From Cymodocea nodosa (Eukaryota > Streptophyta > Magnoliopsida > Alismatales > Cymodoceaceae), in contig CM072344.1 in NCBI GenBank assembly GCA_036874045.1, positions 8,652,501 to 8,716,500 on the forward strand: a stretch of 64,000 nucleotides of DNA, in the 5' to 3' direction. The translations under genes and the position numbers were made by a program. This document shows, piece after piece, positions 51,794 through 61,833 of this stretch. The first letter of the stretch is position 1. Each line of letters opens with the position of its first letter. The notes beneath the pieces were generated by a model, which was not told the origin of the DNA, searched no databases, and saw only the letters and a program-made list of their open reading frames with translations.

Positions 51794-53146
51794 TCAATCA
51801 GGTGCTTGAATTATAGGAGTTGAAATTAAGCTAGTTTTAAGTCTGAACAATGCTTTCTTGCAATTTTTATCAAAGTTAAATGGAACATCTTTTAATAGAT
51901 TAGTTAAAGGTCTAGCTATCTTGCTAAAGTCTTTAATAAATCTTTGATAAAAACTAGCATGTCTTAGAAATGATCTAATATCTTTTACTAATTTAGGTTC
52001 TAGTAGGTTAGAAATTACTTCTATTTTAGCTTTATCTACTTTCAACCCTTTCTTAGAAACAACATGCCCTAAGACTATTCCTTGTTTAATCATGAAGTGA
52101 CATTTTTCCCAATTTAAAACCAGATTTTTTTCCACACAGCGTTTTAATATTAAGTCTAAATTTTTTAAACAGACTTCATATGAGTTGCCATATATAGTAA
52201 AATCATCCATAAATATTTCTAAAAAATCTTCAGTCATTCCATTAAATATGCCTTGCATACACCTTTGAAAGGTAGCTAGTGCATTACATAATCCGAATGG
52301 CATTCTTTTAAAAGCATAAGTTCCATTAGGACAGGTGAAAGTTGTTTTCTCTTGATCCTTTAATGCTATTGGAATTTGATTATAACTTGAATACCCGTTT
52401 AGGAAACAAAAATATTCTTGCCCTGCTAATCTTTCCAACATTTGATCTATAAAAGGTAAGGGAAAATGATCTTTCCTAGTCACAACATTCAGCTTTCTAT
52501 AGTCTATACATACTCTCCAGCCTGATTGAATTCTAGTAGGTATTAAGTCTTGACTTTCATTCCTAATAACTATTAATCCCGATTTCTTGGGAATTACATG
52601 GATTGGACTAACCCACGAGCTATCAGAATTCGGATAAATTATGTCATTATCTAACCATTTCACTATTTCCTTCCTGACTACTTCTTTAAGGTTTGGATTT
52701 AATCACCTTTCAGGAATTCTAACAGGTTTAGCATTCTCTTCTAAATATATATGGTGACAGCATAAAGTCGAACTTAACCCTTTTATATCAGTCATAGTCC
52801 ATCCTATTGCTTCTTTATAACTTTTTACTACATCTTTTAATTTAGCTATTTGATCCTCTTTTAAATCTGAAGCAATAATGATTGGACAGGTTCGTTTCTC
52901 TTCCAGAAATATATAGGTTAATTCAGGAGGTAAATGTTTTAATTCTAAATGTTGCCCATCAGAAGCTAGAGCTCTTAATTGAACATCATCATTTTCTAAA
53001 TTAATTTCTTCCTGATCTCCTTCTAAATTTATGCTTTCACTTTCCTCTAAAGTTTTAGAATTGATTTGCCTATTTAATTCTTCTTGAATCACATCATCTA
53101 ACATATCTCCTTCATCCTCTAAAAAGTCTATGGTATGTAAGGACAT
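51794..53146 (-). pseudogene. Gypsy (Athila) reverse transcriptase (G1), one catalytic Asp lost
   Basis: The N-terminal part (53146-52703) reads LKHLPPELTYIFLEE, IIIASDL, KEAIGWTMTDIKG, the Athila pattern; a stop follows at 52703. The core (52663-51794) has WVSPIHVIPKKSG, GWRVCIDYRKLN and MPFGLCNALATFQRCM. The active-site box is IFMDDFTIYG, with two Asp present. The first catalytic Asp, normally in FLDGYSGYNQ, is Asn here (FLNGYSSYNQ). The connection domain LVLNWEKCHFM and RSFLRHASFYQRFIKDFS are intact. With the stop and the Asp loss the enzyme is very probably dead. Confidence 0.93.
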
Positions 53147-53150
53147 TTCT

Positions 53151-53810
53151 AACCCTCAAACCTTTCTGGTTTGAAAATATTTAATTGAGTATCCTCATTA
53201 CCATATGTTAACTTCATTACTCTAGTTTTACAATTTATAACAGCCCCTGATGTTGCTAAAAATGGCATCCCCAAATTAAAGATGTATCACTATTTTTATG
53301 CTTAATTTGTTGAGAATCCAAGATTACAATATCAATAAGATATATAAAGTTTTTGATTTTAATTAAGACATCCTCTATTTGTCCTCTAGGGTATCTTATA
53401 CTTCTATCAGCTAATTGAATAACCGTACTAGTAGGAGTTAAGCCTTCTAATCCTAAGGATGCAAATATATCACTTGGCATAACATTTATACCTACACCTA
53501 AGTCTATTAAGGTTCTTTCTAGAATGGTATTTCCTATGGTGCATGATATAACAAGGATTCCAGGATCAGATAACTTTTTAGGAATTTGTGGCAGAAATAG
53601 GGAACTACTTTGCTCAGCTAAAAAGACATTTCTAAGAAATTTTCGCTCTCTTTTCTTAGTACACCAATCCTTCAGAAATTTAGCACAAGGTGACATTTTC
53701 TGCAATAGATCTAACAAAGGAATGTTAACTTGTACTTTTTCAAAAATGTCTCTAATTTTTTCTTGTTTTTCAGGTATTGTTTGTTGTAATCTTTCAAGAT
53801 AGGGTGCTAA
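53151..53810 (-). pseudogene. Retroviral-type aspartic protease of G1
   Basis: Starts in the same frame with LAPYLERLQQT, KVQVNIPLLDLLQKM, CAKFLKDWCTKKR, as Athila proteases do. The active-site segment is LIDLGVGINVMPSDIFASLG, where DLGAS is usual. Then TVIQLADRSIRYPRGQIEDVL. The flap end GMPFLATSGA (about 53248-53275) is in another frame, so one frameshift is present. Confidence 0.85.
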
Positions 53811-54152
53811 AGATTATGATTTAAAAGATTCTTTTTCTTTCATTTGATTTGTGTGATCATTTTTAGCTTCATTAGTAGATTTAGATTGTTCTTCAGTGAT
53901 TTCTAGATTTTCAGCTATTACATTTTCATTATCATTTTGATTTTTACTCTTATCCACCTTCATATTATTTTCATTTTGAGTTCTTGGTGGTATATCAGTT
54001 TCAGATCTTAATGTTACAGATACATCTTCTAGATTTTCGTTACTCTCATGATGTTTTTGTATATTATTTTCGTGATTATGATCAATTGTTTTTAGTTTTA
54101 AAGTGCATTCTTTAAATTCTCTTGCATTAGTATTTTCTATTTGTTGTATTTT

Positions 54153-54713
54153 TTACAAATTATGCAGATCTATAACATTATAATTTTCATTGTCTTGTTG
54201 CATAACTTGTATTCTCATTGTATATTCGTCTAAGGCTTTTAATTTTCTTTCCAGATCATCTAATCTCATTGCATTCAATTTTTGATCAATTTTCATTATG
54301 GTTTTTTCAGTTTCGTAAATTATATCTTTTTTAGGTTCTGAATATGCTTCCTTATAGTTTAATTGGTTGACTTCTTGTTGCTGACACATAAAGCATTCTA
54401 GTTTGTCTTGGTTTTGTTCTATACTATGCTCTAGTCTGTCATACCTATCCCAAACTTCAGTGTCTCTCAACATATTACATATTCTATATTGACCATTAGT
54501 TGGGTAAACTATAGGATTCTCATACTCAGCTCTATTATATTGAGGATAATTCATTTGTTGTTCATGGGATCTAACCATTTGTAAATGTCTCAGTTTCAAA
54601 CAGTCAGAAATGTCATGTCCTTCAGAATTGCAGAATTCACATACGCTAACTACAGGTTTTAGAAATCTTTGAGCATAAGCATATGCCATATTCTCAATCA
54701 CAGAAGAAAACAA
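54153..54713 (-). CDS. Zinc-knuckle gag remnant at the 5' end of G1
   Basis: An open frame close behind the primer site; the first ATG is at about 54689, since 54713 is TTG. A CCHC knuckle CEFCNSEGHDISDC lies near residues 25-38. Polar, Gln/Asn/Glu-rich sequence follows, with a predicted helix rich in KLNAMRLDDLERKLKALDEY. Capsid helices are absent; the ORF starts almost at the knuckle. In other Athila elements a capsid of several hundred residues comes first, and in G1 that part is found at 44978-46161. The linker from here to protease (53811-54152) is charged, with two stops. Confidence 0.75.
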   Translation of the reverse strand: MFSSVIENMAYAYAQRFLKPVVSVCEFCNSEGHDISDCLKLRHLQMVRSHEQQMNYPQYNRAEYENPIVYPTNGQYRICNMLRDTEVWDRYDRLEHSIEQNQDKLECFMCQQQEVNQLNYKEAYSEPKKDIIYETEKTIMKIDQKLNAMRLDDLERKLKALDEYTMRIQVMQQDNENYNVIDLHNL

Positions 54714-54772
54714 ACAACTTTGGCTATTAAAATGAAACAGCTTTAATAGTTGCTTATATTAATTCAATTCAA

Positions 54773-54791
54773 TTCCCCAACAACGGTGCCA
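54773..54791 (-). other. Primer binding site of G1 (tRNA-Asp type)
   Basis: Minus strand TGGCACCGTTGTTGGGGAA begins seven bases inside the 5' LTR. It is close to TGGCGCCGTTGCCGGGGA, the tRNA-Asp-type site common in Athila elements. Confidence 0.82.
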
Positions 54792-54798
54792 TAAAACT

Positions 54799-56974
54799 TG
54801 TTTGGTTTACCCAACACGACACCAGAAAAACTTGGATTTGTTAACTTCTATTTTTACTTAGTTAATTTATCTTTATGCCTATTCTTTTTTTATTATATAG
54901 AAGTAAACAAACAACCTTTAATACAAATTAGATATTAATTCCAATTTGTACTTTAACTGCAAGTGCACAGTACCTATTGTATCAGTGTGCAAGTATAGGT
55001 CGATCCCATAGGGAATTGCTTAAGAACTTAGAACTGTTCGTTTGTTAACAATCAAATTTATATATTCAATAAGCTCTCCATTGAGTTACAGTTAACTCAA
55101 CGAATTTGTTCGTTGAGTTATGGCTAACTCAACGGACTAACCTCATGGACTTAAGTTAACTCTACGAGCCTGTCTTTCTTTTTAATATTGCTATTTACAG
55201 AGGAATTCAGCCAACCATTGGGCGATTCCACAGATTGTAAATAACATCAATTAAGCTTTTTAATGTTAGTAAACACTAGATTTATCATTAAGCAATACTA
55301 ACATTTAGATAATTCAAACAGTAACCATTAAAATCTTTAAGTCTTTTGAACGAACCAATTTCAGTAAACTGTAAAACTAAAACAAACATAAAACAATCAC
55401 AACACTGACAAAGATAACATTAATCACGATACAACACAAACAATACAACACTCAAATACAAAATACAAACACAGATAAATTATTTTTGGTATTTTTGTTT
55501 TAATACGAACATGGAAATGGGCGTAAGGTGAAATGCAAAGTAATCTCAATCGACAGTAAATACTTTCGTCACTACATACGACGCGATTACACCACTGAAA
55601 ATTAAACCACTTACAATTCTATCTCCTCTCCCTATAGAATCGCGAGTCCAGAATTGCAAGATGGTTTCCTCTTCAGCATACAGGCATCAACCTGAAGTCA
55701 AGGCTAGAAGCTTTATGATCTCCTAAGATATGAGTCGACACTTGGTGAAAATGGCTTCCCTTCCCGCAACGTGATCACTTCTCACAGTGGTTGTCAAACA
55801 TTGTGTTTGGCTTGGAATCGACCCGACATTAGGAAAGTATCCTCACAGACCTTTGATGGTTGGTGATTATGGTGGTGGTAATGATGGTTGGTGTGGTACT
55901 TCAGAGAATTGCCGACGCTACCTGCAGAAAGCTCGGTGCTCCTCCTTTGTACACACTGGCCATATCCATCGATCACACACACTTTACTTCTTTTTCTTCT
56001 TTTCTTTTATATTTCTTCAGTAGTAACTGCTTCTGCTTGAATGGTCGGTTGGATTTCCTTCATTCATATCAACGGCGATGCTTTCTTCTCCCTACGTGAT
56101 ACGTGCAATTGTGATTTTTCTTCCAACTGTCCTATTTCTGCAACCGCTACAGTGGCATATTAGAAAATAAATAGTCCGTGGAGTTATAGATAACTCAACG
56201 AACTTTCTCGTTGATTTAACTATAAAACACGTGCATAAATTTAACTATCCGATGCTCAGGTGCATTTCAGATACTTATAAACTTAACTATTCGATGCTCA
56301 AATGCATTTCGGATAGTTACAAATAACTCATCGATATATAACTTAAGTAAATCTACCAAATCTCGACACATGTTAGCAACAATTTAATAATAAAATAAAC
56401 ATTTCGGAGAGTTACAGGTCTAACTATTCGATGCTTAGATGCATTTCGGATAGTTACAGATAACTCATCGAAAATCCACTTAAGTCACTTTCCTAGAACA
56501 TGACACGTGTCCACAACTATTTTATAAGTAAAAAGAGATTTCGGAGAGTTACACATATAACTGTCCGATGCTCAGCTACAATTTTGGATAGTTATAGATA
56601 ACTCACCGAAAGTTCACTTAAGTCATGCATTATGGTTTCGACATGTGTACTTTAGGAAATAATAAACTATTCTTTTAAAACATAACTGTTCGGTAGTTTA
56701 AACATAACTATCCGATACATGTTCGGTATGTTAAACATAACTGTCTGAAATATCAAAAAATTTGGATACTTAAGAATTTCACAACCTGCAACTTACCGAC
56801 AGTTCAGAAATGTACTAAATTAACATTAATTCCCCCAATTTAAGCAAATTCTTTAATTAAAGCTTATAATAGTGCAATTATAACATAATGGCTTAATTCT
56901 CATATGATAAGCTAAATATTATGCAATTAACCATCATTTAACCGTTAATATTATACACTTTTTCATTCTAAATA
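54799..56974 (-). repeat. 5' LTR of G1 (2176 bp)
   Basis: Plus-strand start TGTTTGGTTTACCC; end ATTCTAAATA, a decayed CA. Same motif arrays as the 3' LTR: Cgttgagttaact-type at 55075-55165, cggatagttac-type at 56230-56760. Confidence 0.92.
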
Positions 56975-57730
56975 GTCGATATGAATGAAGGAAATCCAAC
57001 CGACCATTCAAGCAGAAGTAGTTACCACTGAAGAAATATAACAGAAAAGAACAATAAGAAGTGAAAGTGTGTGTGATCGATGGGTGTGGCCAATGTGTGT
57101 AGAGGAGGATCACCGAGCTTTTTGTAGGCAGCGTCAAGAATTCTCTAAAGTACCACACCAACCATCATCACTACCATCATAATCACCAACCATCGGAGGT
57201 CTGTGAGGATACTTTCCTGATGTCGGGTCGATTCTAAGCCAAACACAGTGTCTGACAACCACTGTGAGGAGTGATCGCATCGTGGGAAGGGAAGCCATTT
57301 TCACCAAGCGTCGACTCATATCTCAGGAGATCGTAAAGCTTTTAGCCTTGGCTTCGAGTTGATGCCTGTATGCTGAAGAGGAGATCATCTTGCAATTCTG
57401 GACTCGCGATTCTATAGGGAGAGGAGATAGAATTTTAAGTGGTTTAATTTTCAATAGTGTAATCACATCGCATGTAGTGACGAAAGTATTTACTGTCGAC
57501 TGAGATTACTTTACATTTCACCTTTCACCCATTTCCATGCTCATATCAAAACAAAAATACCAAAAACAACTTATCTGTGTTTATATTTTGTATTTGAGTG
57601 TTGTATTATTTGTTTTGTATCACGATTAATGTTATCTTTGTCAGTGTTGTGATTGTTTTATGTTTGTTTTAGTTTTACAGTTTACTGAAATTGGTTCGTT
57701 CAAAAGACTTAAAGATTTTCATGGTTACTA

Positions 57731-58044
57731 TTTGAATTATCTGAATGTTAGTAATGCCTAATGATAAATCAAGTGTTTACTAACATTAGAGAGCTTAATT
57801 GATGTTATTTACAATCTGTGGAACTGCCCAATGGTTAGTCGAATTCCTTTGTAAATAGCAATATTAAATAGGAAAGGCAGACTCGTGTTTGAATTATTTG
57901 AATGTTAGTAATGCCTAATGATAAATCAAGTGTTTACTAACATTAGAGAGCTTAATTGATGTTATTTACAATCTGTGGAACCACCCAATAGTTGGTCGAA
58001 TTCCTCTGTAAATAGCAATATTAAATAGGAAAGGCAGACTCGTG
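57731..58044. repeat. 157-bp tandem duplication in LTR G3
   Basis: Units 57731-57887 and 57888-58044 are almost identical, starting TTTGAATTAT and ending GCAGACTCGTG. The other G LTRs have a single copy. Confidence 0.93.
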
Positions 58045-58820
58045 AAGTTAACTTAAGTCCACGAGATTAGTCCGTTGAGTTAACTATAACTCAACGGAGA
58101 GGTTATTGAATATATAAATTTGATTGTTAAAAACGGAACAGTTCTCAATTCTTAAGCAATTCCCTGTGGGATCGACCTGTACTTGCACACTAACACAATA
58201 GACACTGTGCACTTGCAGTTAAAATACAAATTGGAATTAATATCTAATTTGTGTGAAAGGTTGTTTGTTTACTTCTAAAAAGAAATTCAGTGATATAGGC
58301 ATAAAGATAAATTAACTAAGTAAAAACAGAAGTTAACAAATCTAAGTTTTTCTGGCACGTTGCTAGCGATCCAAACAAGTTTTCTAGTGTCGTGCTGGAG
58401 ATCCAAACATTGGACTTATAAGTATAAATATAAATAGATCATTCATTATTGATATAAAGCTAATAAGAGAGAGATTACATATACAATTACATACAGAGAG
58501 AAAAGATATTGTAGATCCTCTTCCATAATAGAAAGCACATGTTAGATTCAATATAGAGAGAATAAGCTAAAAGCAGAATTCAGAAGAAGATTTTCAAAAC
58601 TCTCCAATTGCGTTGAAAATATAATCCAATAAGGATCATTGGTTCGTGACTTCAACCAGAAAGCTGCATACCATGTTGGTTTGAGTTTCAACCTAAAAAC
58701 TCAAAGAGATTGGTTTATACCTAAAAACTTCTAAGTGTTGGTTAAAGCTACGACCTGAAAGTTCAATTGGTTAGTTCTTGCTTAGACCTTAAAGCAAGTG
58801 ATTGTAAGTGTTGAGACATT

Positions 58821-58940
58821 AAGTGCATTTACACTTACTACCAAGTACCTACTCTTGTAAGAACTCTAGAGTTAATTGTGTTTGGGCAGGAGTAGAACCA
58901 GGATGGGTGACCACCTAAGAAATTCTCATGTAGTACCTAT
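58821..58940 (+). pseudogene. 5S rRNA-like head of the SINE-like element
   Basis: Aligns without gaps to the whole plant 5S rRNA as remembered. By hand count about 77 of 120 positions agree overall, and about 60 of 80 in positions 41-120. The internal promoter region is the best part: GTTAATTGTGTTTGGGC (box A), AGTAG (intermediate element) and an exact GGATGGGTGA (box C). Most differences are C to T or G to A, as expected of methylated DNA. Confidence 0.82.
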
Positions 58941-59181
58941 GGGTAGTAATGTTGGCTTTGCTCAAGCATTGGCAAGTCATAGGTATGTGTACCACTTACC
59001 CAACCCACATACCATCGTTGTGGTTCTTGCCTCAATCAGTACTCTCAATTGAGTTGGTGGATGGGGCCACTTAAGGTACCCTCGATAAGTTGAGAATATC
59101 TACATGATAAAGTGCGTGGTACTTGGAGTAGTCTATCATATTGGGGCCTAGTAAGGACTCCTATAAGCTTTCGTCTCCTTG

Positions 59182-59358
59182 GATACTCCTAGTGTATATC
59201 AGGCTGTTTGAGTGTCTTTTAAGGCTCACATGTCATCACCTCCATAGATACTCTTAGTGTATACTGGACTATTTGAGTGTCCACGAAGGCTCACATTCTA
59301 TCACCTCCAAGGATACTCCTAGTGTTCACTAGGCTATTTGAGTGTCTAAGGAAGATCA
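59182..59358 (+). repeat. 65-bp tandem repeat in the SINE-like body
   Basis: Units start with GATACTC at 59182, 59247 and 59312. Each contains CTAGTGT/CTTAGTGT, a CTRTTTGAGTGTC word and AAGGCTCACAT; the third is partial. Confidence 0.92.
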
Positions 59359-59607
59359 TAAAAAAGAAGAAGTGTTGAGACACTTAATGAAGTCCAAGTG
59401 ATCCTTGGGGGTAGACTAGCTAAGTTGGTGAACCACCTAAAATTCCCTTGTATTTCTTGTTTATATTTTCGTTGTGCATGTTTTATACATTTGTTTAATA
59501 CTTGTGTATATTGATAAATCAAATTGGTTGATTAAGTTAGAAAAAGTTTAAAATACACATAGATCACCATTCACCCCCCCTCTAGTGAAGCCTTATAGTC
59601 CTAACAA

Positions 59608-59619
59608 TTGGTATCAAAG
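59608..59619 (+). other. Primer binding site of copia element F
   Basis: TTGGTATCAAAG directly after the LTR end, initiator tRNA-Met type. Confidence 0.85.
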
Positions 59620-59658
59620 TAGGTTAATCTCTTCTTATAGATTTAACCATTTGAGATC

Positions 59659-60086
59659 ATGATATCTTTTCACATAGAGGGTCAAAACATTCATCGTCCT
59701 TTCCTATTTGATGGTATTAACTATAATTACTGGAAAAACAGGATAGAATGTTTCCTTAAGAACTTAGATGTAAGTTTTTGGAAAATGGTTGTTCTAGAAA
59801 CACCCATTCCACCCAATCATGAGGATGATTGGACTAAGGAGGATGAGAGAATCATCCAACTAGATGCTCGGAGGTTGAACATTATTTATTATGTTTTATT
59901 TGCTGAATAATACAATAAAGTTTTAGCTTGTAAATCTACTCATGAGGCATGAAATACTCTTCAAATAACTTTGAAGGAACCAACCAAGTGAAAGACAAAA
60001 AAATCAGCATTTTACTTAGAAAGTTTGAATTATTTAAAATGCTTGATGATGAAACAATTACTTATATATTTTTTAGATTTACCATA
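59659..60086 (+). pseudogene. Copia gag N-terminus of element F, truncated
   Basis: The ATG at 59659 lies 52 bp after the LTR end. It reads EGQNIHRPFLFDGINYNYWK and IECFLKNLD..FWKMV, the copia gag opening. A stop occurs at 59908. In another frame the UBN2-type segment follows (GTNQVKDKKI, LLRKFELFKMLDDETI). Gag ends after FFRFT, where a fragment of the 5S-headed element's body takes over and B2 then interrupts. Confidence 0.85.
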
Positions 60087-60118
60087 TTGGGGCCTAACAA
60101 GGACTTCTACAAGCTTTC
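60083..60118 (+). repeat. Fragment of the SINE-like body next to B2
   Basis: CATATTGGGGCCTA...AAGCTTTC matches 59136-59171 at about 32 of 36 positions. It replaces expected gag sequence immediately before the B2 LTR. Confidence 0.75.
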
Positions 60119-61815
60119 TGTAGGATCGTATGGCTACATAAGAGGGGGGTGAATTGTGTATTTTCAATATTTTCTGAAATATAATTGAAACTTTAAAACT
60201 CAAAAACAAGTCGAGACATTGTTTTCATAAAATCATTTTTATTCAAGGTTTCAATTACAATATACAATTCAATTCTCCTCAAAAATTGTAGATGCAATTA
60301 TATTTCGATACCATGTATTATCTATACAATTTCATAACTACAAACAGAGAAAACTAATTTGCGAAATTTAAAACTTTTCTCCCTGTTTGAGATCTTTCTT
60401 CTTCTTCTTTTTCTTCTTCAAAAATTCTTTAGTGACGAATATCTTGTCTTTTCATGCTTCACCAAATTTGCTTTCTTTTGATACTTCAAATCTTCAGTGA
60501 CGAAAATCTTACCTTTTTATGCTTCATTGAACTTTCTTCCACTTGAGAGATTTTCCCCGAGAAGGTGTTTTTGATCCCTGAAAAAGATTTTTCTTTTGGT
60601 GTGCAGGGATGGTTTGATCCTTGAAAAGATTTTTCTTTTTGTATGCAAGGATGGTTTGATCCTTGAAAAGATTTTTCTTTTTGTGTGCAAGGATGGTCTG
60701 ATCCTTGAAAAGATTTTTCTTTTTGTGTGCAAGGATAAATTGATCAACGAGAATTCTATGCCTTTTATACTGTATCTTCATTTCATGCAAATCCTTCACA
60801 TTTAACCACTACCAGTTTTCCACTTCTCCACGTCTTTTCTTTTTCCTTCATCGAAACACACACGTTCTAACCCACGTTTATATTTCGAATTTCCTTCAAT
60901 CATCAGTCTTAGATCTCTGAAAAATTTCCTGCAAAATAAACTTTCTCGTCCAAAAGTTTTTCATCAGTGTAATAAGAAGTCGTTACTTTAATGTTAACTA
61001 AATGAGTAACACAAGTATATTTATAACTTAACGTTTCTAACTTAACGAGTTCCTCATGTGCCATTTCACGTGACAAGTATTGTAGCTAACTCAACGAACT
61101 ATGTCCGTGGCGTTATGCTATCTCAACGAACTATGTCCGTGGCGTTATGCTATCTCAACGAACCATCTCCGTTGTGTTATGATAACTCAACGAACCAGTA
61201 ATAAACAAATGTTTTTATAATAAGAATTTTACCACGTGCAAAAATAACAACTAAAGTTTATAACGCTAACCTAACACGTTGCCTTAGTGTTCAATATAGA
61301 AACTCAACGCGTTTAGTTATGTTAACTTAACGAGTTAAACATGTGCACCTCACGTGATACAATACAACATTCGTAACTTATAATTTCACCACGTGTATAA
61401 CACTAACTTAACGAGTTCGTCTCTTCTTTTACTCACTAACTTAACGAGTTATCACGTGACCTATTTTAACCTTTAAGCCTTTAACTTAACGAGTTCTCAC
61501 GTGACCTCTATACAAACAAAACTCTAACTTAACGAGTTGTCTAAATGTGCACTATTCATGATACAGAAGATATAACATTAAAACATATCATGCTTTTCAA
61601 TAAAAACACACGTTAACTTAACGTTTTGCTAAATGAGAAATTAATGCAACAAAACGACTAGTTATTAACTTCAGATCTAATACAGACAAGTATTTATATC
61701 AGTAAGCTTTTTCTGTATTAATTGATGATTTTAATTTCTTTTCACAAGCAATAGTAATTGAGCAAATATGATTATTTTCATTCAACACACATCATCAAAA
61801 CAAAAATACTCAACA
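60119..61815 (-). repeat. 3' LTR of B2 (1697 bp)
   Basis: Plus-strand TGTAGGATCG to ACTCAACA. It differs from the B1 LTR mainly by expansion of a 42-bp unit (starts at 60607, 60649 and 60691) and by a short duplication around 61097-61160. The CTAACTTAACGAGTT array is at 61020-61560. Confidence 0.9.
60571..60750. repeat. 42-bp tandem repeat in B2 LTR
   Basis: Units around GATCCTTGAAAAGATTTTTC, repeated about four times with a 42-bp period. The B1 LTR has a single unit at 7470-7510. Because 42 is a multiple of three, the repeat gives long spurious frames on both strands. Confidence 0.95.
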
Positions 61816-61833
61816 ATCTCCCCCTTTTTGATG
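61816..61833 (-). other. Polypurine tract of B2
   Basis: Minus strand ATCAAAAAGGGGGAGAT directly before the LTR start TGTTGAG, preceded by GTCATC, a form well known in Sirevirus and Tork elements. Confidence 0.88.

Larger units (their letters stand above)
39749..56974 (-). mobile_element. Athila-like gypsy element G1 (17.2 kb) carrying an F-box ORF
   Basis: Bounded by two similar LTRs with TG at the left end and CA (left copy) or TA (right copy) at the right end. The minus-strand order is zinc-knuckle gag, protease, RT, RNase H, integrase, env-position ORF, capsid gag, F-box. RT before integrase is the gypsy order, and the protein motifs are those of Athila. Flanks GTCAT and GTCGA show only a weak target duplication. 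Over the first 250 bp the LTRs differ at roughly 17 positions by hand count. Several pol frames have stops, and RT lacks one catalytic Asp, so the copy is not autonomous. Confidence 0.88.
38963..58409 (+). mobile_element. Solo gypsy LTR G3, split by G1, target duplication TTGGA
   Basis: Left half 38963-39748 (TGTTTAGAATG...), right half 56975-58409 (...GATCCAAACA). Together they form one LTR of the G family in plus orientation. Both outer flanks are TTGGA (38958-38962 and 58410-58414). The right half carries a 157-bp tandem duplication (57731-58044) and a 33-bp duplication of its terminus (58344-58409). No internal region remains. Confidence 0.9.
58821..59369 (+). mobile_element. SINE-like insertion headed by 5S rRNA sequence
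   Basis: Absent from the related LTR C1 at the same point. Flanked by AAGTGTTGAGACATT (58806-58820) and AAGTGTTGAGACACTT (59370-59385), a target duplication of about 15 bp with one base missing. That length fits LINE-driven insertion, not an LTR element. It begins with a 120-bp 5S-like head, has a body with a 65-bp tandem repeat, and ends in the A-rich tail CATAAAAAAGAAG. The combination of 5S head, A-rich tail and long target duplication is that of a 5S-derived SINE. Alternatives are a Cassandra-type element, but LTRs and a 5-bp duplication are lacking, or a fused processed 5S copy. Confidence 0.72.
58415..59606 (+). repeat. 3' portion of the 5' LTR of copia element F
   Basis: Continues the LTR begun at 37897 after the G3 insertion. 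Ends CACCATTCACCCCCCCTC and TCCTAACA at 59606. Without the 5S-headed insertion (58821-59369) it aligns with the matching end of C1. Confidence 0.85.
37897..60118 (+). mobile_element. Copia element F, 5' part, split by G3/G1 and cut by B2
   Basis: Parts: 5' LTR (37897-38962 plus 58415-59606), primer site at about 59608-59619, gag start at 59659. The LTR begins TGAAAGAACCC and ends TCCTAACA. Gypsy LTR G3 sits inside the LTR. B2 interrupts gag at 60119, and everything downstream of gag lies beyond the window. The left flank is GTAAC; the matching right target copy cannot be seen. Confidence 0.82.

Noticed and set aside
56975-57319. Minus-strand frames MVWYF... and MSRRL... as genes
   Set aside because: They are translations of the G-family LTR and recur in each LTR copy (40667-41111, 55787-56099) on changing strands and with stops.
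58821-58940. Functional 5S rRNA gene
   Set aside because: The 5' half is strongly diverged, helix partners are lost, and no tandem 5S array is present. It is the head of a mobile insertion.
58821-59369. Cassandra-type LTR element as explanation of the 5S match
   Set aside because: No direct terminal repeats bracket the insertion, the 5S lies at the very start, and the target duplication is about 15 bp, not 5. Kept as an alternative in the feature text.
60517-60805. Overlapping repetitive frames on both strands (HTKRKIFSRI-type units)
   Set aside because: Produced by a 42-bp tandem repeat, whose length is divisible by three, inside an LTR.
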